Of a stretch of DNA of 64,000 nucleotides, positions 16,807 through 25,530 are shown in pieces (within the stretch, counting starts at the first letter, position 1; every line of letters starts with the position of its first letter). A program made the position numbers and the translations under genes. A model generated the notes under the pieces. That model was not told where the DNA came from. It was given only the letters and a program-made list of their open reading frames with translations, and searched no databases. This stretch comes from Poindextera sp036494815 (GTDB taxonomy: Bacteria > Pseudomonadota > Alphaproteobacteria > Caulobacterales > Caulobacteraceae), in contig DASXNV010000053.1 in assembly GCA_036494815.1 (NCBI GenBank), positions 1 through 64,000 on the forward strand, in the 5' to 3' direction.

Positions 16807-17802
16807 CTAGCCCGGCCGGTGCGACGCCTCGAACGCCGCGGCCGTGCGGATCAGGGTGTCGGCGTCTGACCGCGTCGGTGTCCAGCCAAACGTGGTCTGG
16901 GCGGCGGAAGGGTCGGCGACCAGGCGCGGCGGATCGCCCGCGCGTCGGCCACACAGCTCATGGGGCGGGATCTTGCCCATGACCCGCTCGGCGGCGGCGA
17001 CCATCTCCAGCACCGACAGGCCCTTGCCGGTCCCCAGGTTGAAGGCGCGCCCCCCGCCCCAGGCTTCGGCGCCGCCGGCCTTGAGCCAGGACAGGGCGGC
17101 GATGTGGGCCTCGGCCAGGTCGGTGACGTGAATATAATCGCGCACCGCCGAGCCGTCCGCCGTGGGATAGTCGGTTCCGAACACTTTCAGCCCCGGCCCT
17201 GTGCCCAGGCTTGCGCGGACCATGTTGGGGATCAGGTGGGTTTCCGGATCGTGGCGCTCGCCGATCTCGCCGTCCTCGTCGGCCCCCGCGGCGTTGAAAT
17301 AGCGCAGGGCCGCCCAGCCGAAGCCATGCACCGGAGCCATCCAGGACAGGGCGCCCTCGATCACGCGCTTGGTCTCGCCATAGGTGTTGGTGGGCTTCAG
17401 CGGCTCGGCCTCGGAGATCAGTTCGGCCTCGGCGGCGCCATAGACGGCCGCGGTGGAGGAGAAAACGATCTGCTTCAGGCCCTCGGCGGTCAGGGCCTCG
17501 AGGAAGCGCAGAGTGGCGATGACATTGTTCTCGTAATAGAGCCCAGGCTTGACCATGGACTCGCCCACCAGGCTGGAGGCGGCGAAGTGCATCACCGCCG
17601 TGATCTGGTGGTCCCGGATCGTCTGGCGCACAACCTCCGCATCGCGGATGTCGGCTTGGACCAGCGGTCCCCACTTGACCGCGTCGGCATGGCCGGTGGC
17701 CAGGCTGTCCAGGGTGACCGGACGATAGCCGGCCCTGGCCAGGGCCTTACACGCATGGGAGCCGACAAAGCCGGCGCCGCCGGCGACCAGAATGGATTCC
17801 AC
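16807..17802 (-). CDS. galE: UDP-glucose 4-epimerase
   Basis: 331 aa short-chain dehydrogenase-type epimerase interconverting UDP-glucose and UDP-galactose. NAD-binding 'VAGGAGFVGSHA' (residues 6-17), 'DIRD', catalytic Ser/Thr region 'FSSTAAVYGA' and the active-site Tyr-x-x-x-Lys in 'TNTYGETKRVIE' (about 145-156) are present. It starts at GTG with AGGAG seven bases upstream. It follows galU by 41 bases and phosphomannomutase before that, forming a nucleotide-sugar operon opposite a polysaccharide export gene. Confidence 0.93.
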   Translation of the reverse strand: MESILVAGGAGFVGSHACKALARAGYRPVTLDSLATGHADAVKWGPLVQADIRDAEVVRQTIRDHQITAVMHFAASSLVGESMVKPGLYYENNVIATLRFLEALTAEGLKQIVFSSTAAVYGAAEAELISEAEPLKPTNTYGETKRVIEGALSWMAPVHGFGWAALRYFNAAGADEDGEIGERHDPETHLIPNMVRASLGTGPGLKVFGTDYPTADGSAVRDYIHVTDLAEAHIAALSWLKAGGAEAWGGGRAFNLGTGKGLSVLEMVAAAERVMGKIPPHELCGRRAGDPPRLVADPSAAQTTFGWTPTRSDADTLIRTAAAFEASHRPG

Positions 17803-17843
17803 GCTGCGCTCCTAGACAGGTCGTGTGCGGATTGAACTGATGA

Positions 17844-18731
17844 TCAGGCGGCCAACAGCGCCCGGATCGCCTCGCGGGCGGCAGGGCCGAGATCGGGATG
17901 TTTCAGGGCCAGGGCCACGTTGGCCCGCAAAAGGCCGATCTTGTCGCCGCAGTCATAGGTGGTCCCGTCATAGTCCAGGGCGAAAAAGTCCTGCTTGGCC
18001 ATGAGCTTGACCATGGCGTCGGTCAGCTGGATCTCGCCGCCGGCGCCGCTTTCCTGGTTGGCCAGGATGTCGAAGATCTCCGGCTGAAGGATATAGCGGC
18101 CGCTGACGATCAGGTTCGAGGGCGCAGCGCCTTGCGGCGGCTTCTCGACCATGCCGGTCATGCGGCGCAGGCGACCTTCGCCGGGCTCCATGGCCACCAC
18201 GCCATAGCGATGGGTTTCGGCTTCCGGCACCGGCTCGACCACGATCAGATTGCCGCCGTTCTTGGCCTGCGCCTCGACCGCCTGGGCCAGGGCGGGCACG
18301 GTCGCATCCATCACCATGTCGGGCAGGATCACCGCGAAGGGCTCGTTTCCGATCACGTCCCGGGCGCACCAGACGGCGTGGCCCAGCCCCAGGGGCTGCA
18401 TCTGGCGCACAAAGCTCATCTCGCCGGGGCGGGGCAACTCGCCGAGCAATTGCGCCAAAAGCTCGGTTTTACCCTTGGCGGCAAGCTGGGCCTCCATCTC
18501 CACGTGATGGTCGAAATAGTCTTCCAGGGCCTGTTTGCCGCGCCCGGTGACGAACACGAAATGCTCGATCCCCGCCGCCCGGGCCTCGGCCACCGCATAG
18601 GAGATGATCGGCCGGTCGACGACGTTCAAAAGCTCCTTGGCCACGGTCTTGGCCCCCGGCAGCACGCGGGTGCCGAGACCGGCGACGGGCAGGACGGCTT
18701 TGCGAATTCTTTGGCTCATTTGGGGGCTCAT
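17844..18731 (-). CDS. galU: UTP-glucose-1-phosphate uridylyltransferase
   Basis: 295 aa. The nucleotidyltransferase signature 'KAVLPVAGLGTRVLPGAKTVAKELL' opens the protein and 'FAVILPDMVMD', 'GMVEKPP' and 'YDCGDKIGLLRA' follow in the expected order. It makes UDP-glucose from glucose-1-phosphate. Two ATGs are possible; 18731 is preferred because GAGG lies five bases before it, whereas 18719 has no site. It begins seven bases after the phosphomannomutase stop. Confidence 0.93.
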   Translation of the reverse strand: MSPQMSQRIRKAVLPVAGLGTRVLPGAKTVAKELLNVVDRPIISYAVAEARAAGIEHFVFVTGRGKQALEDYFDHHVEMEAQLAAKGKTELLAQLLGELPRPGEMSFVRQMQPLGLGHAVWCARDVIGNEPFAVILPDMVMDATVPALAQAVEAQAKNGGNLIVVEPVPEAETHRYGVVAMEPGEGRLRRMTGMVEKPPQGAAPSNLIVSGRYILQPEIFDILANQESGAGGEIQLTDAMVKLMAKQDFFALDYDGTTYDCGDKIGLLRANVALALKHPDLGPAAREAIRALLAA

Positions 18732-18738
18732 GCGGGCC

Positions 18739-20241
18739 TCAGATCTCCTGGTTGTAGGCGCCGACTTGGGAATAGCGCGCCAGCCGCGGCTTGACTTCCT
18801 GCCGGAACAGCTGCCGCATGTCGTCTTCGGAACGGGTGCTTTCCACCACGACCACGATCTCGGGTTTGTTGGAAGAGGCGCGCACCAGCACCCAGGACCC
18901 GTCGTCCAGGGCAACTCGCACGCCATTGACCGTGATCACCTCGGCGATCTTGCGGCCAAGGATCTCACCGTCCGCAGCGGCCAGGGCCTGGTACTCGTTC
19001 ACCACCGCTTCGACGACGCCATATTTGGTCTCATCGGCGCAGTGTGGCGACATGGTCAGGGAGGTCCAAGCCACCGGCAGGGCCTTTTTCAGATCGCTGA
19101 GCTTGCTGCCTGGATTGCGGTCGAGCATGCCCAGGATCGCCGCCGCCGCGGTCAGGCCGCAGTCATAGCCCCGCCCCATGGCGCCGCCGAGAAAAAAGTG
19201 GCCGCTTTTCTCGAAGCCGGCCAGGGCGTCGATCTCAGCCGACTTGCGCTTGATATAGCTGTGGCCGGTCTTCCAATAGAGGGTAGTGCAGCCGTTGGCG
19301 GCCAGGATCGGGTCGGTGGCGTAGAGCCCGGTGGACTTCACGTCGACCACGAACCGGGCGCCGGGGTGCAGGGGCGCCAAGTCGCGGGCCAGCATCAAGC
19401 CGATCTTGTCGGCGAAGATCTCCTCGCCCTCGTCGTCCACCACGCCGCAGCGGTCGCCGTCGCCGTCGAAGCCCAGGGCCAGATCGGCGCCCGTGGACCT
19501 GACCATCTCAGCCATGGCCTGCAGCATCACATGATCTTCGGGGTTGGGATTGTACTTGGGAAAGCTCCAGTCGAGCTCGCAATCCATCTCGATCACCTCG
19601 GCCACGCCCATCCGGCGCAGGCCTTCAGGGGCGAAGGCGCCGGCCGTGCCGTTGCCGCAGGCCGCGACCACCTTCAGCGGCCGGGACAGGCTGACCCGCG
19701 TGGCCACGTCGGCGATGTAGCGTTCCATCACCCCGTCGACATAGGTCAATTTGCCGCCAGGGCGTTCCTTGAAGGCGCCGGTCAGGACGATGGTCTTCAG
19801 CCGGCCCATCTCGTCGGGACCGAAGGTCAGGGGGCGTTGCGCGCCCATCTTGACGCCGGTCCAGCCGTTTTCGTTGTGGCTGGCGGTGACCATGGCCACG
19901 CAGGGGGCGTCCAGGTCGAACTGGGCGAAATAGGCCATGGGCGACAGCGCCAAGCCGATATCCAACACCTCGCACCCGGCGGACAACAGGCCCAGGGTCA
20001 GGGCCTGTTTGATCGACAGCGAATAGGAGCGGAAGTCGTGCCCCACCACGATCTTCGACTGGCCCAGTTCGTGAATATAGGTTCCCAACCCCAGGCCAAG
20101 GGCCTGGATCCCCAGAAGATTTATGTCGGGTCCGAACAGCCAGCGCGCGTCATATTCGCGAAAGCCGGTCGCCTTGACCAAAGCTGTGGTCTCATAGGCG
20201 AGCGTGTTGACAAAAAGGTCGTCGCGCGGCGCTGCAAACAT
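18739..20241 (-). CDS. Phosphomannomutase/phosphoglucomutase
   Basis: 500 aa from the ATG at 20241; the frame is open further upstream but the family begins at 'MFAAPRDDL'. It contains the phosphoserine loop 'MVTASHNENGWTGVK', the Mg-binding 'GFDGDGDRCG', the sugar-specificity loop 'FEKSGHFFLGG' (usually Gly-Glu-x-Ser-Gly-His; here Phe-Glu-Lys) and the phosphate loop 'RASSNKPEIVV'. This AlgC/XanA-type enzyme interconverts hexose-1- and -6-phosphates and supplies GDP-mannose and UDP-glucose routes. First gene of the galU-galE operon. Confidence 0.92.
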   Translation of the reverse strand: MFAAPRDDLFVNTLAYETTALVKATGFREYDARWLFGPDINLLGIQALGLGLGTYIHELGQSKIVVGHDFRSYSLSIKQALTLGLLSAGCEVLDIGLALSPMAYFAQFDLDAPCVAMVTASHNENGWTGVKMGAQRPLTFGPDEMGRLKTIVLTGAFKERPGGKLTYVDGVMERYIADVATRVSLSRPLKVVAACGNGTAGAFAPEGLRRMGVAEVIEMDCELDWSFPKYNPNPEDHVMLQAMAEMVRSTGADLALGFDGDGDRCGVVDDEGEEIFADKIGLMLARDLAPLHPGARFVVDVKSTGLYATDPILAANGCTTLYWKTGHSYIKRKSAEIDALAGFEKSGHFFLGGAMGRGYDCGLTAAAAILGMLDRNPGSKLSDLKKALPVAWTSLTMSPHCADETKYGVVEAVVNEYQALAAADGEILGRKIAEVITVNGVRVALDDGSWVLVRASSNKPEIVVVVESTRSEDDMRQLFRQEVKPRLARYSQVGAYNQEI

Positions 20242-20394
20242 CAAACCCCCGAAGACGATCATTCCGGCGACCGCCTGATAAACCGGCCCTGGCCAATTGG
20301 CCAGCGAGCCCGCAACGCGGCGCCCCCGAAAACTGTTCCTGAACAAAAGACGCCAAAGAGCGTTCCGCAACCGGGCTTAAACACGCCCGTGTTG

Positions 20395-20408
20395 CATGCT
20401 ATAGCATG
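20395..20408. promoter_or_regulatory. 14-bp perfect palindrome between divergent polysaccharide genes
   Basis: CATGCTATAGCATG is fully self-complementary. It sits about 155 bp upstream of the phosphomannomutase start and 160 bp upstream of the Wzc-like gene, so one factor could control both. No clear promoter hexamers could be assigned around it. Confidence 0.4.
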
Positions 20409-20567
20409 TTGCGGCGCACAAATTGGCCATAGGGTTTGCATCCAGGCGGGAACGTGCGGTCGCTTGCCGCTTTCTATTGCCGACTTCCCCCCGTGGCCCC
20501 CATGAGATAGGGCTAATCGTCGGGGGCGTTTACGCGTTGGTCAAACGATCTGGAGTAGTCACGACGC

Positions 20568-22856
20568 ATGAACACCCATCTGCCCGAAGGCCTGGTAGCA
20601 AGGCAAGGTCTGTCCGGACTTCTGGATAACCTGAAGCCTGCCGCCGCCAAGACCCTGGATCTGCAGCGCTATATCGCGATTTTTCGTCGCCGGCAGATGA
20701 CCTTCACCCTGGTGGCGGCGACAGTCTTCGTGCTGGCGATGGTCGTGACCTTGGCCATGCAAATCTGGATGCCGCTCTATACGGGCACGGCCGATGTCAT
20801 TCTCGACCAGCACAAGCAGACCGTGGTCAACGAGCAGCAGGTCATGGGTGATCTGCCCAGCGACCCCTTCACCGTCGATACCGAGGTGCAGGTCCTGGGA
20901 TCGCGCGATCTGGCCGAAAAGGTCGATGCGGCGTTGAACCTGGACCGTGATCCTTTCTTCAATAAGGATGCTCGTCCCCCAGGCCTGCTGCGGCCGATCA
21001 AGCTGGCTCTCGTCGGCATCGCCGATGGCGTCATCGACTCCATCACCGGCAAGCAGGAGCCAAGCGACGCGCTCAAGGCGCAGATCGCGCACGAAAAGGT
21101 CATCGACGCCGTCCTCAAGCACCTCAAGGTCACTCGGTCCGGCCTGACCTATGTGATCGAGGTGGGCTATCAGGCCGATGGCCCGCAAAAGGCGGCCCTG
21201 ATCGCCAACACCTATGCGGACAAATATCTACTGGAGCAGCTGGACGCCAAGTTCGAGGCGACCGAGCGCGCCAATCAATGGCTAAACTCCCGCCTGGCGG
21301 GGCTGCGCGACCAGGTGGTCGCCTCCGAGGCCGCCGTGGAACGCTACAAAGCCGCCAATGGCCTGCTCAGCGCCGAGGGCAACACCCTGACTGAGCAGGA
21401 GATCTCCAACCTCAATAACCAGCTGGCCATCACCAAGGCGCAGGAAGCCGAGCAGGTGGCGCGCCTGAACACGGCCACCAGCCAGATGGCCCGGGGCAGC
21501 ACCGGCGACGATGTGGGCGAGGCGCTGAATTCCCAGGTGATCCAGCAATTGCGCGCCCAGCGCGCCGAGGTCAGCCGCCAGGTCGCCGATCTTGAGGCCC
21601 GCTACGGCCCCCGTCACCCCGAACTGTTGCGCGCCAAGCAGCAGCTCAACGATATCGACGGGCAGATCCAGGCGGAAATCAAGCGAGTGGTCTCCAACCT
21701 GCAGGCCCAGGCCCAGGTGGCGCGCCAGCGCACCGCCTCCATTCAGTCCAGCCTGTCGCAGTCCAAGGGCACCTTGGTGGCCAACAACACCGCCAGCGTG
21801 AAACTGAACGAACTGGAGCGTAACGCCGACTCCGCGCGCACCCTCTATCAGACCTTCCTCGATCGCTTCAAACAGACCAGCGCCTCGCAAGGGATCGAAC
21901 AATCCGACAGCCGCGTGATCTCGCGCGCCAAGATGCCGACCAAACTGAGTTCACCCCTGTGGATTCTCAACATCCCCTTGGGGATTATCGCGGCTTTTGG
22001 CTTCGGCTTCGGCGCCATCCTGCTGTTGGAGATGTTCGAAAACCGGCTGTTCACGGCCGATCAGGTGGAGACGCTGTTCGATCTGCCCGATCTGGGCGCG
22101 ATCCCGATGCTGGCCTCGACCATCACCGACAAGACCATCTCCAAGGCCCGCCTGTCTCCGACCAACTATGTGGTCGAGCGGCCGTTGTCTGCCTTTGCAG
22201 AGTCGTTCCGGAACCTGCGCGCGGCGATCAGCGCATCCAAGACTGGAGAGGCGTCGCAGGTGATCGCCATCACCTCCTCCTTCCCCGGCGAGGGCAAGAG
22301 CACCACCAGCATCTGTCTGGCGCGGGTGATCGCCATGGCCGGCGCCTCGGTGGTGGTGGTTGACTGCGACCTGCGCCGCCGTGCGATCGCACTGCACCTG
22401 GGCCTGCAGGCCAAGGCCGGCCTGCTGGAGGTGCTGAGCGGCGCCGCCAGCCTGGAAGCCGGCTTGATCAAGGACCAGCTGACCAACGCCTATTTCCTGA
22501 CAGCCTCGGCGGAAGGCGCCTCATCGCCGCGCGACGTGTTCGGCGGTGCGCCCATGGACCGGTTGCTGCAGCATCTGCGCCAACGGTTCGACATCGTCAT
22601 TCTGGACACTGCGCCCGTGCTGGCCGTGGCCGACACCCGGGTGATCGCGCCCAAGGCCGACACCGTGCTGATCTTGGCGCGCTGGCGCAAGACCGCCCAT
22701 CAGGCGGTGGAAAAGTCGATCAAGATGCTGCAATTCTCCGGCGCCCGCGTCGGCGGGGTGGCCCTGACCCAGATGGACATGCGTGAACAGGCCCGGTCAG
22801 GCTATGGCGATATCGGCTACTACGCCAAGGAATATCGCGACTACTACACCCAGTAG
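20568..22856 (+). CDS. Wzc/GumC-type polysaccharide co-polymerase and BY-kinase
   Basis: 762 aa. Membrane helices near residues 45-68 and 465-487 enclose a large periplasmic segment with a Wzz domain and long coiled coils (about 225-420), including the 'GPRHPELLRAKQQL' motif of GumC-type proteins. The cytoplasmic C-terminal domain is a bacterial tyrosine kinase: Walker A 'SSFPGEGKSTT' (about 570), Walker A' 'VVVVDCDLRRR', Walker B 'DIVILDTAPVL', and a Tyr cluster at the end (YGDIGYYAKEYRDYYTQ). It controls chain length and export of capsule or exopolysaccharide, regulated by tyrosine phosphorylation. It faces the sugar-nucleotide operon. Confidence 0.92.
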   Translation: MNTHLPEGLVARQGLSGLLDNLKPAAAKTLDLQRYIAIFRRRQMTFTLVAATVFVLAMVVTLAMQIWMPLYTGTADVILDQHKQTVVNEQQVMGDLPSDPFTVDTEVQVLGSRDLAEKVDAALNLDRDPFFNKDARPPGLLRPIKLALVGIADGVIDSITGKQEPSDALKAQIAHEKVIDAVLKHLKVTRSGLTYVIEVGYQADGPQKAALIANTYADKYLLEQLDAKFEATERANQWLNSRLAGLRDQVVASEAAVERYKAANGLLSAEGNTLTEQEISNLNNQLAITKAQEAEQVARLNTATSQMARGSTGDDVGEALNSQVIQQLRAQRAEVSRQVADLEARYGPRHPELLRAKQQLNDIDGQIQAEIKRVVSNLQAQAQVARQRTASIQSSLSQSKGTLVANNTASVKLNELERNADSARTLYQTFLDRFKQTSASQGIEQSDSRVISRAKMPTKLSSPLWILNIPLGIIAAFGFGFGAILLLEMFENRLFTADQVETLFDLPDLGAIPMLASTITDKTISKARLSPTNYVVERPLSAFAESFRNLRAAISASKTGEASQVIAITSSFPGEGKSTTSICLARVIAMAGASVVVVDCDLRRRAIALHLGLQAKAGLLEVLSGAASLEAGLIKDQLTNAYFLTASAEGASSPRDVFGGAPMDRLLQHLRQRFDIVILDTAPVLAVADTRVIAPKADTVLILARWRKTAHQAVEKSIKMLQFSGARVGGVALTQMDMREQARSGYGDIGYYAKEYRDYYTQ

Positions 22857-22944
22857 GGGCGCGGTCTCCTCTTCCCCATGAGGCAAGAGGAAGACGGCCG
22901 TAACCGACTCGGATCCGATCGACCCGAGCCGGCTTCGCCCAGAC

Positions 22945-22985
22945 CATTTTCCGCCGAAGTGGCCGCCAGTTCGGCGAAGAAAATG
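22945..22985. repeat. Palindromic intergenic repeat element, copy 1
   Basis: Left arm CATTTTCCGCCGAA and right arm TTCGGCGAAGAAAATG pair with a two-base interruption around an 11-base loop, followed by CTCTA. The arrangement resembles short palindromic repeats abundant in alphaproteobacterial intergenic DNA. It lies between the Wzc gene and the amidohydrolase stop. Confidence 0.6.
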
Positions 22986-23005
22986 CTCTAACTTTAAGTC
23001 CTTAC

Positions 23006-23041
23006 GAGCATTCGCCGGTTCATGTGAACCGACGAATGCTC
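23006..23041. repeat. Palindromic intergenic repeat element, copy 2
   Basis: GAGCATTCG-C-CGGTTCA and TGAACCG-A-CGAATGCTC form an almost perfect 17-bp stem with one mismatch and a two-base TG centre. It ends in ATGCTCTA like copy 1, 20 bases away. It may also act as a transcription end point between the two convergent genes. Confidence 0.65.
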
Positions 23042-23050
23042 TAGCAGGAC

Positions 23051-24352
23051 CTATCGCGCGATCGGCGCGCCATCCTTGCGATAGACCACACCGGCCTTCA
23101 TCACGAACTTGACGTGTTCCAGTTGGCGGATGTCGGCGATGGGGTCCCCGTCGACGGCGATGATGTCGGCGTATTTCCCCGGCGCTATGGCGCCCAGGTC
23201 GGTCCCCAGCGAGCCGAGCATCTTGGCCGAGGTGGTCGTGGCGGCCTGGATCGCCTGCATCGGCGTCATGCCCCACTCGACCATCTTGGCGAACTGCTTG
23301 CCATTGTCGCCGTGCGGGTAGACTCCGGCGTCGGTGCCGAAGGTCATGGTCACCCCCGCCTTGACCGCGCGGCGGAAGGTTTCCCGCTGCAGCCGGCCGA
23401 TGGCCCGCTCCTTGGCCAGGCTCTCGGGCAGCATGCCCATCTTGGCGCCCTCACCGAGGATGAAGTCGTCGTTGTAGATGTCCATGTCGAAGGCCGAACC
23501 CTTGGCCTTGGCCAAGGCCATGGCCTCGTCGTCGGCCAGGCTGGCGTGCTCGATAGTGTCGACCCCGGCGCGGATGGCGTCCTTGATCCCTAACGTGCCG
23601 TGGGCGTGGGCGGCGACCTTCATGCCCAGCATGTGGGCTTCGTCCACCGCGGCCTTCATCTCCTCATAGGTCATCTGCTGGGCGCCCACGCTGTCGCCCT
23701 TGGACAGCACCCCGCCCGTGGCGCACAGCTTGATCAGGTCGGCGCCGTATTTATGGTTTTCGCGAACCTTGTGACGGACAGCGTCGGGGCCGTCGGCCAC
23801 GCCTTCGCCCACGTCATGATAGGCGTAGGGCAACAGATTCTCATCGCAGTGACCGCCGGTGGCCCCGATCAGTGGCCCGGACACGAACAGGCGTGGTCCG
23901 GCGGTCTCGCCGGCATTGATGGAGTTGCGCAAGGCCACGTCGGCGAAGCCTTCGGCGCCCACATTGCGTAGGGTGGTGAAGCCGGCCTGCAGGGTGGTCG
24001 AGGCCTGGGCGACGCCGCTGATGGCCTGGGCGGGCACACTAACCCCCAAGCCCTGATAGCCTTCGCTGTCGGGGCGTGAGGTGATGTGGGTATGCATGTC
24101 GATCAGGCCGGGCAGGATGGTTTGCGACCCTAGATCGATGCGCCGCGCGTCCGCTGGCGCCGGCAGGTTGGCCGCGGCGCCAACCTGGACGATACGGTCG
24201 TCCTTGATGATTACGGCCGGGGCGGTGATCACAGTGCCGCTTGCCGGGTCGACCATCTTCGCCGCGGTCAGATAAATGGTCTCGGCTCGCGCTCCGGCGG
24301 CCAAGGTCAGGGCCGCCAAGCCAACCGCCGCGGCGGCTGCAAATGTCTTCAT
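23051..24352 (-). CDS. Exported amidohydrolase-superfamily enzyme (Xaa-Pro/Xaa-Arg dipeptidase-like)
   Basis: 433 aa with a signal peptide (residues 1-23, ending AGARA). It has the binuclear metal site of the amidohydrolase superfamily: 'GLIDMHTHIT' (HxH, about residue 85), the probable carboxylated Lys in 'GADLIKLCATGGV', His in 'VAAHAHGT' and 'TIEHASLA', and the catalytic Asp in 'MTFGTDAGVYPHG'. Similar periplasmic enzymes in Caulobacter relatives hydrolyse dipeptides or acylated amino acids; the substrate here is not predictable. It is a single gene divergent from the DUF2188 gene, with paired motifs in its upstream region. Confidence 0.88.
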   Translation of the reverse strand: MKTFAAAAAVGLAALTLAAGARAETIYLTAAKMVDPASGTVITAPAVIIKDDRIVQVGAAANLPAPADARRIDLGSQTILPGLIDMHTHITSRPDSEGYQGLGVSVPAQAISGVAQASTTLQAGFTTLRNVGAEGFADVALRNSINAGETAGPRLFVSGPLIGATGGHCDENLLPYAYHDVGEGVADGPDAVRHKVRENHKYGADLIKLCATGGVLSKGDSVGAQQMTYEEMKAAVDEAHMLGMKVAAHAHGTLGIKDAIRAGVDTIEHASLADDEAMALAKAKGSAFDMDIYNDDFILGEGAKMGMLPESLAKERAIGRLQRETFRRAVKAGVTMTFGTDAGVYPHGDNGKQFAKMVEWGMTPMQAIQAATTTSAKMLGSLGTDLGAIAPGKYADIIAVDGDPIADIRQLEHVKFVMKAGVVYRKDGAPIAR

Positions 24353-24454
24353 CTCGATACGCCTCCCATCGCCCCGCGTGGATCGCTCGGGCTCGCGCGC
24401 TTACAGCGCCGCTTCCATTTAGAACGGCGTAGGGGAATGTGCAGGTGATTTCGT

Positions 24455-24516
24455 ATGCGGCGGCATACACTTTTGACGTGGGGTCGCCGCGGGAACCATC
24501 CTGGATGCGGCGGCAT
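24455..24516. promoter_or_regulatory. Paired 12-bp motifs upstream of the amidohydrolase
   Basis: ATGCGGCGGCAT occurs at 24455-24466 and again at 24505-24516, exactly 50 bp apart. The first copy lies within an inverted repeat GTATGC/GCATAC (24453-24468). The sites are 100-160 bp upstream of the amidohydrolase start in a 388-base gap. The rest of that gap shows only a TTTTGACG stretch at about 24470 and no gene. Confidence 0.5.
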
Positions 24517-24740
24517 TGTCACAGTCCAATCGACTAACGCCCCGAGCCGCGGGGACTCGTCCGGGCGTCCGTGATCACAGCCACGGGGCAGCGGGCGCCG
24601 CCTCTATTCACATATTTCTGATACGCGCCATGCGTGTCTTTGAGCCTCTGAGGGGGCCTCAAGGTGTTGAACATGGGCTATAAGACCCTAACTACCGATC
24701 GCTACTCGCCGCTCACGAAAGAAACGACAGGAGGATCCGA

Positions 24741-24977
24741 ATGGTACAGGTGATAACCGTCGCGCCGGTTCAGGGGGGCTGGGCCGTGGAACACGACATC
24801 GCCGGCAACGCCATGGTGTTCAGAAGCGGCGCCAAGGCGGAAGCCGCGGCCCGCGAACTCGGCGGCACCTTGGCGCGTGAGGGCGAGCCGGCGGAAATTC
24901 ACATCTATCTGCGTGACGGCTCCCTGGGCGGCCGCTTCGTCTGTCCGCCGGTCGAGGCCCTGGCGGGGGTGTTCTAG
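24741..24977 (+). CDS. DUF2188-domain small protein
   Basis: 78 aa, with a near-consensus ribosome binding site AGGAGGATCCGA before the ATG. The sequence has the DUF2188 layout: 'GGWAVEHDIAGNAMVFRSGAKAEAAARELG' followed by 'PAEIHIYLRDGSLGGRF'. This small alpha/beta domain is widespread and uncharacterised. It appears to be monocistronic, with its own upstream region. Confidence 0.85.
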   Translation: MVQVITVAPVQGGWAVEHDIAGNAMVFRSGAKAEAAARELGGTLAREGEPAEIHIYLRDGSLGGRFVCPPVEALAGVF

Positions 24978-25126
24978 AGGCCGCCTCAAGATGCCGCAGC
25001 CTGGCGATTCCGGCAGAGTAATCTATTGATATTAAAATAGAAATCGCGGCGGCGCGATCTGCGGTCGCGGTGCGCTCGGCCCGAGCCTTAAGGGCTGAGC
25101 AACCCTATGGGGCCATCGTCTGCGCT

Positions 25127-25510
25127 ATGGACAGGGCCAAACTCGCCCCATTCGATTTCCAGGCGCCCCCGTCCGCGACGGGCGCCGCGGGTGAGGCGCG
25201 TCGCGAACCACGACCCCGTACACTCCTGTCGGGCAAACTGGTTTTCGGCCCGCACGACCACACCGCCGACTGCACGATCCGCAATCTGTCGGGTGGCGGG
25301 GCCAAGATCCAGACCAGCCTGGCGGCGACCCTGCCGCGGGAATTCTGGCTGATCGTTGTCAAACAGGGCGTGGCCTATCGCGCCAGCATCACCTGGCGCC
25401 GCGACGAGACGCTTGGTCTGCATTTCGAGGCGGCGCACGATCTTTCCATGGAAAGTGACCCGCAGATGGCCAGAGTGCGCCAGGTCTGGCGGCAGCTGAT
25501 CGATCGCTAA
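25127..25510 (+). CDS. PilZ-domain protein (candidate c-di-GMP receptor)
   Basis: 127 aa from the ATG at 25127; a GTG at 25070 would add 19 residues and neither has a good SD. The PilZ domain (about 28-115) shows the ligand-binding 'RREPRPR' (RxxxR-type) and 'IRNLSGGGAKI' ((D/N)xSxxG) motifs, then the expected beta-barrel strands and 'LGLHFE'. Such proteins bind cyclic di-GMP and switch motility, polysaccharide synthesis or adhesion. It is convergent (20-base gap) with a gene that looks like a degenerate EAL protein. An AT-rich tract at 25020-25042 may hold its promoter. Confidence 0.85.
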   Translation: MDRAKLAPFDFQAPPSATGAAGEARREPRPRTLLSGKLVFGPHDHTADCTIRNLSGGGAKIQTSLAATLPREFWLIVVKQGVAYRASITWRRDETLGLHFEAAHDLSMESDPQMARVRQVWRQLIDR

Positions 25511-25530
25511 TCGATCACTGTTGGCTTGAT

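Noticed and set aside
18604..20505. Long plus-strand frame antisense to the phosphomannomutase
   Set aside because: His/Gly/Gln-rich composition typical of antisense frames in GC-rich DNA; no domain.
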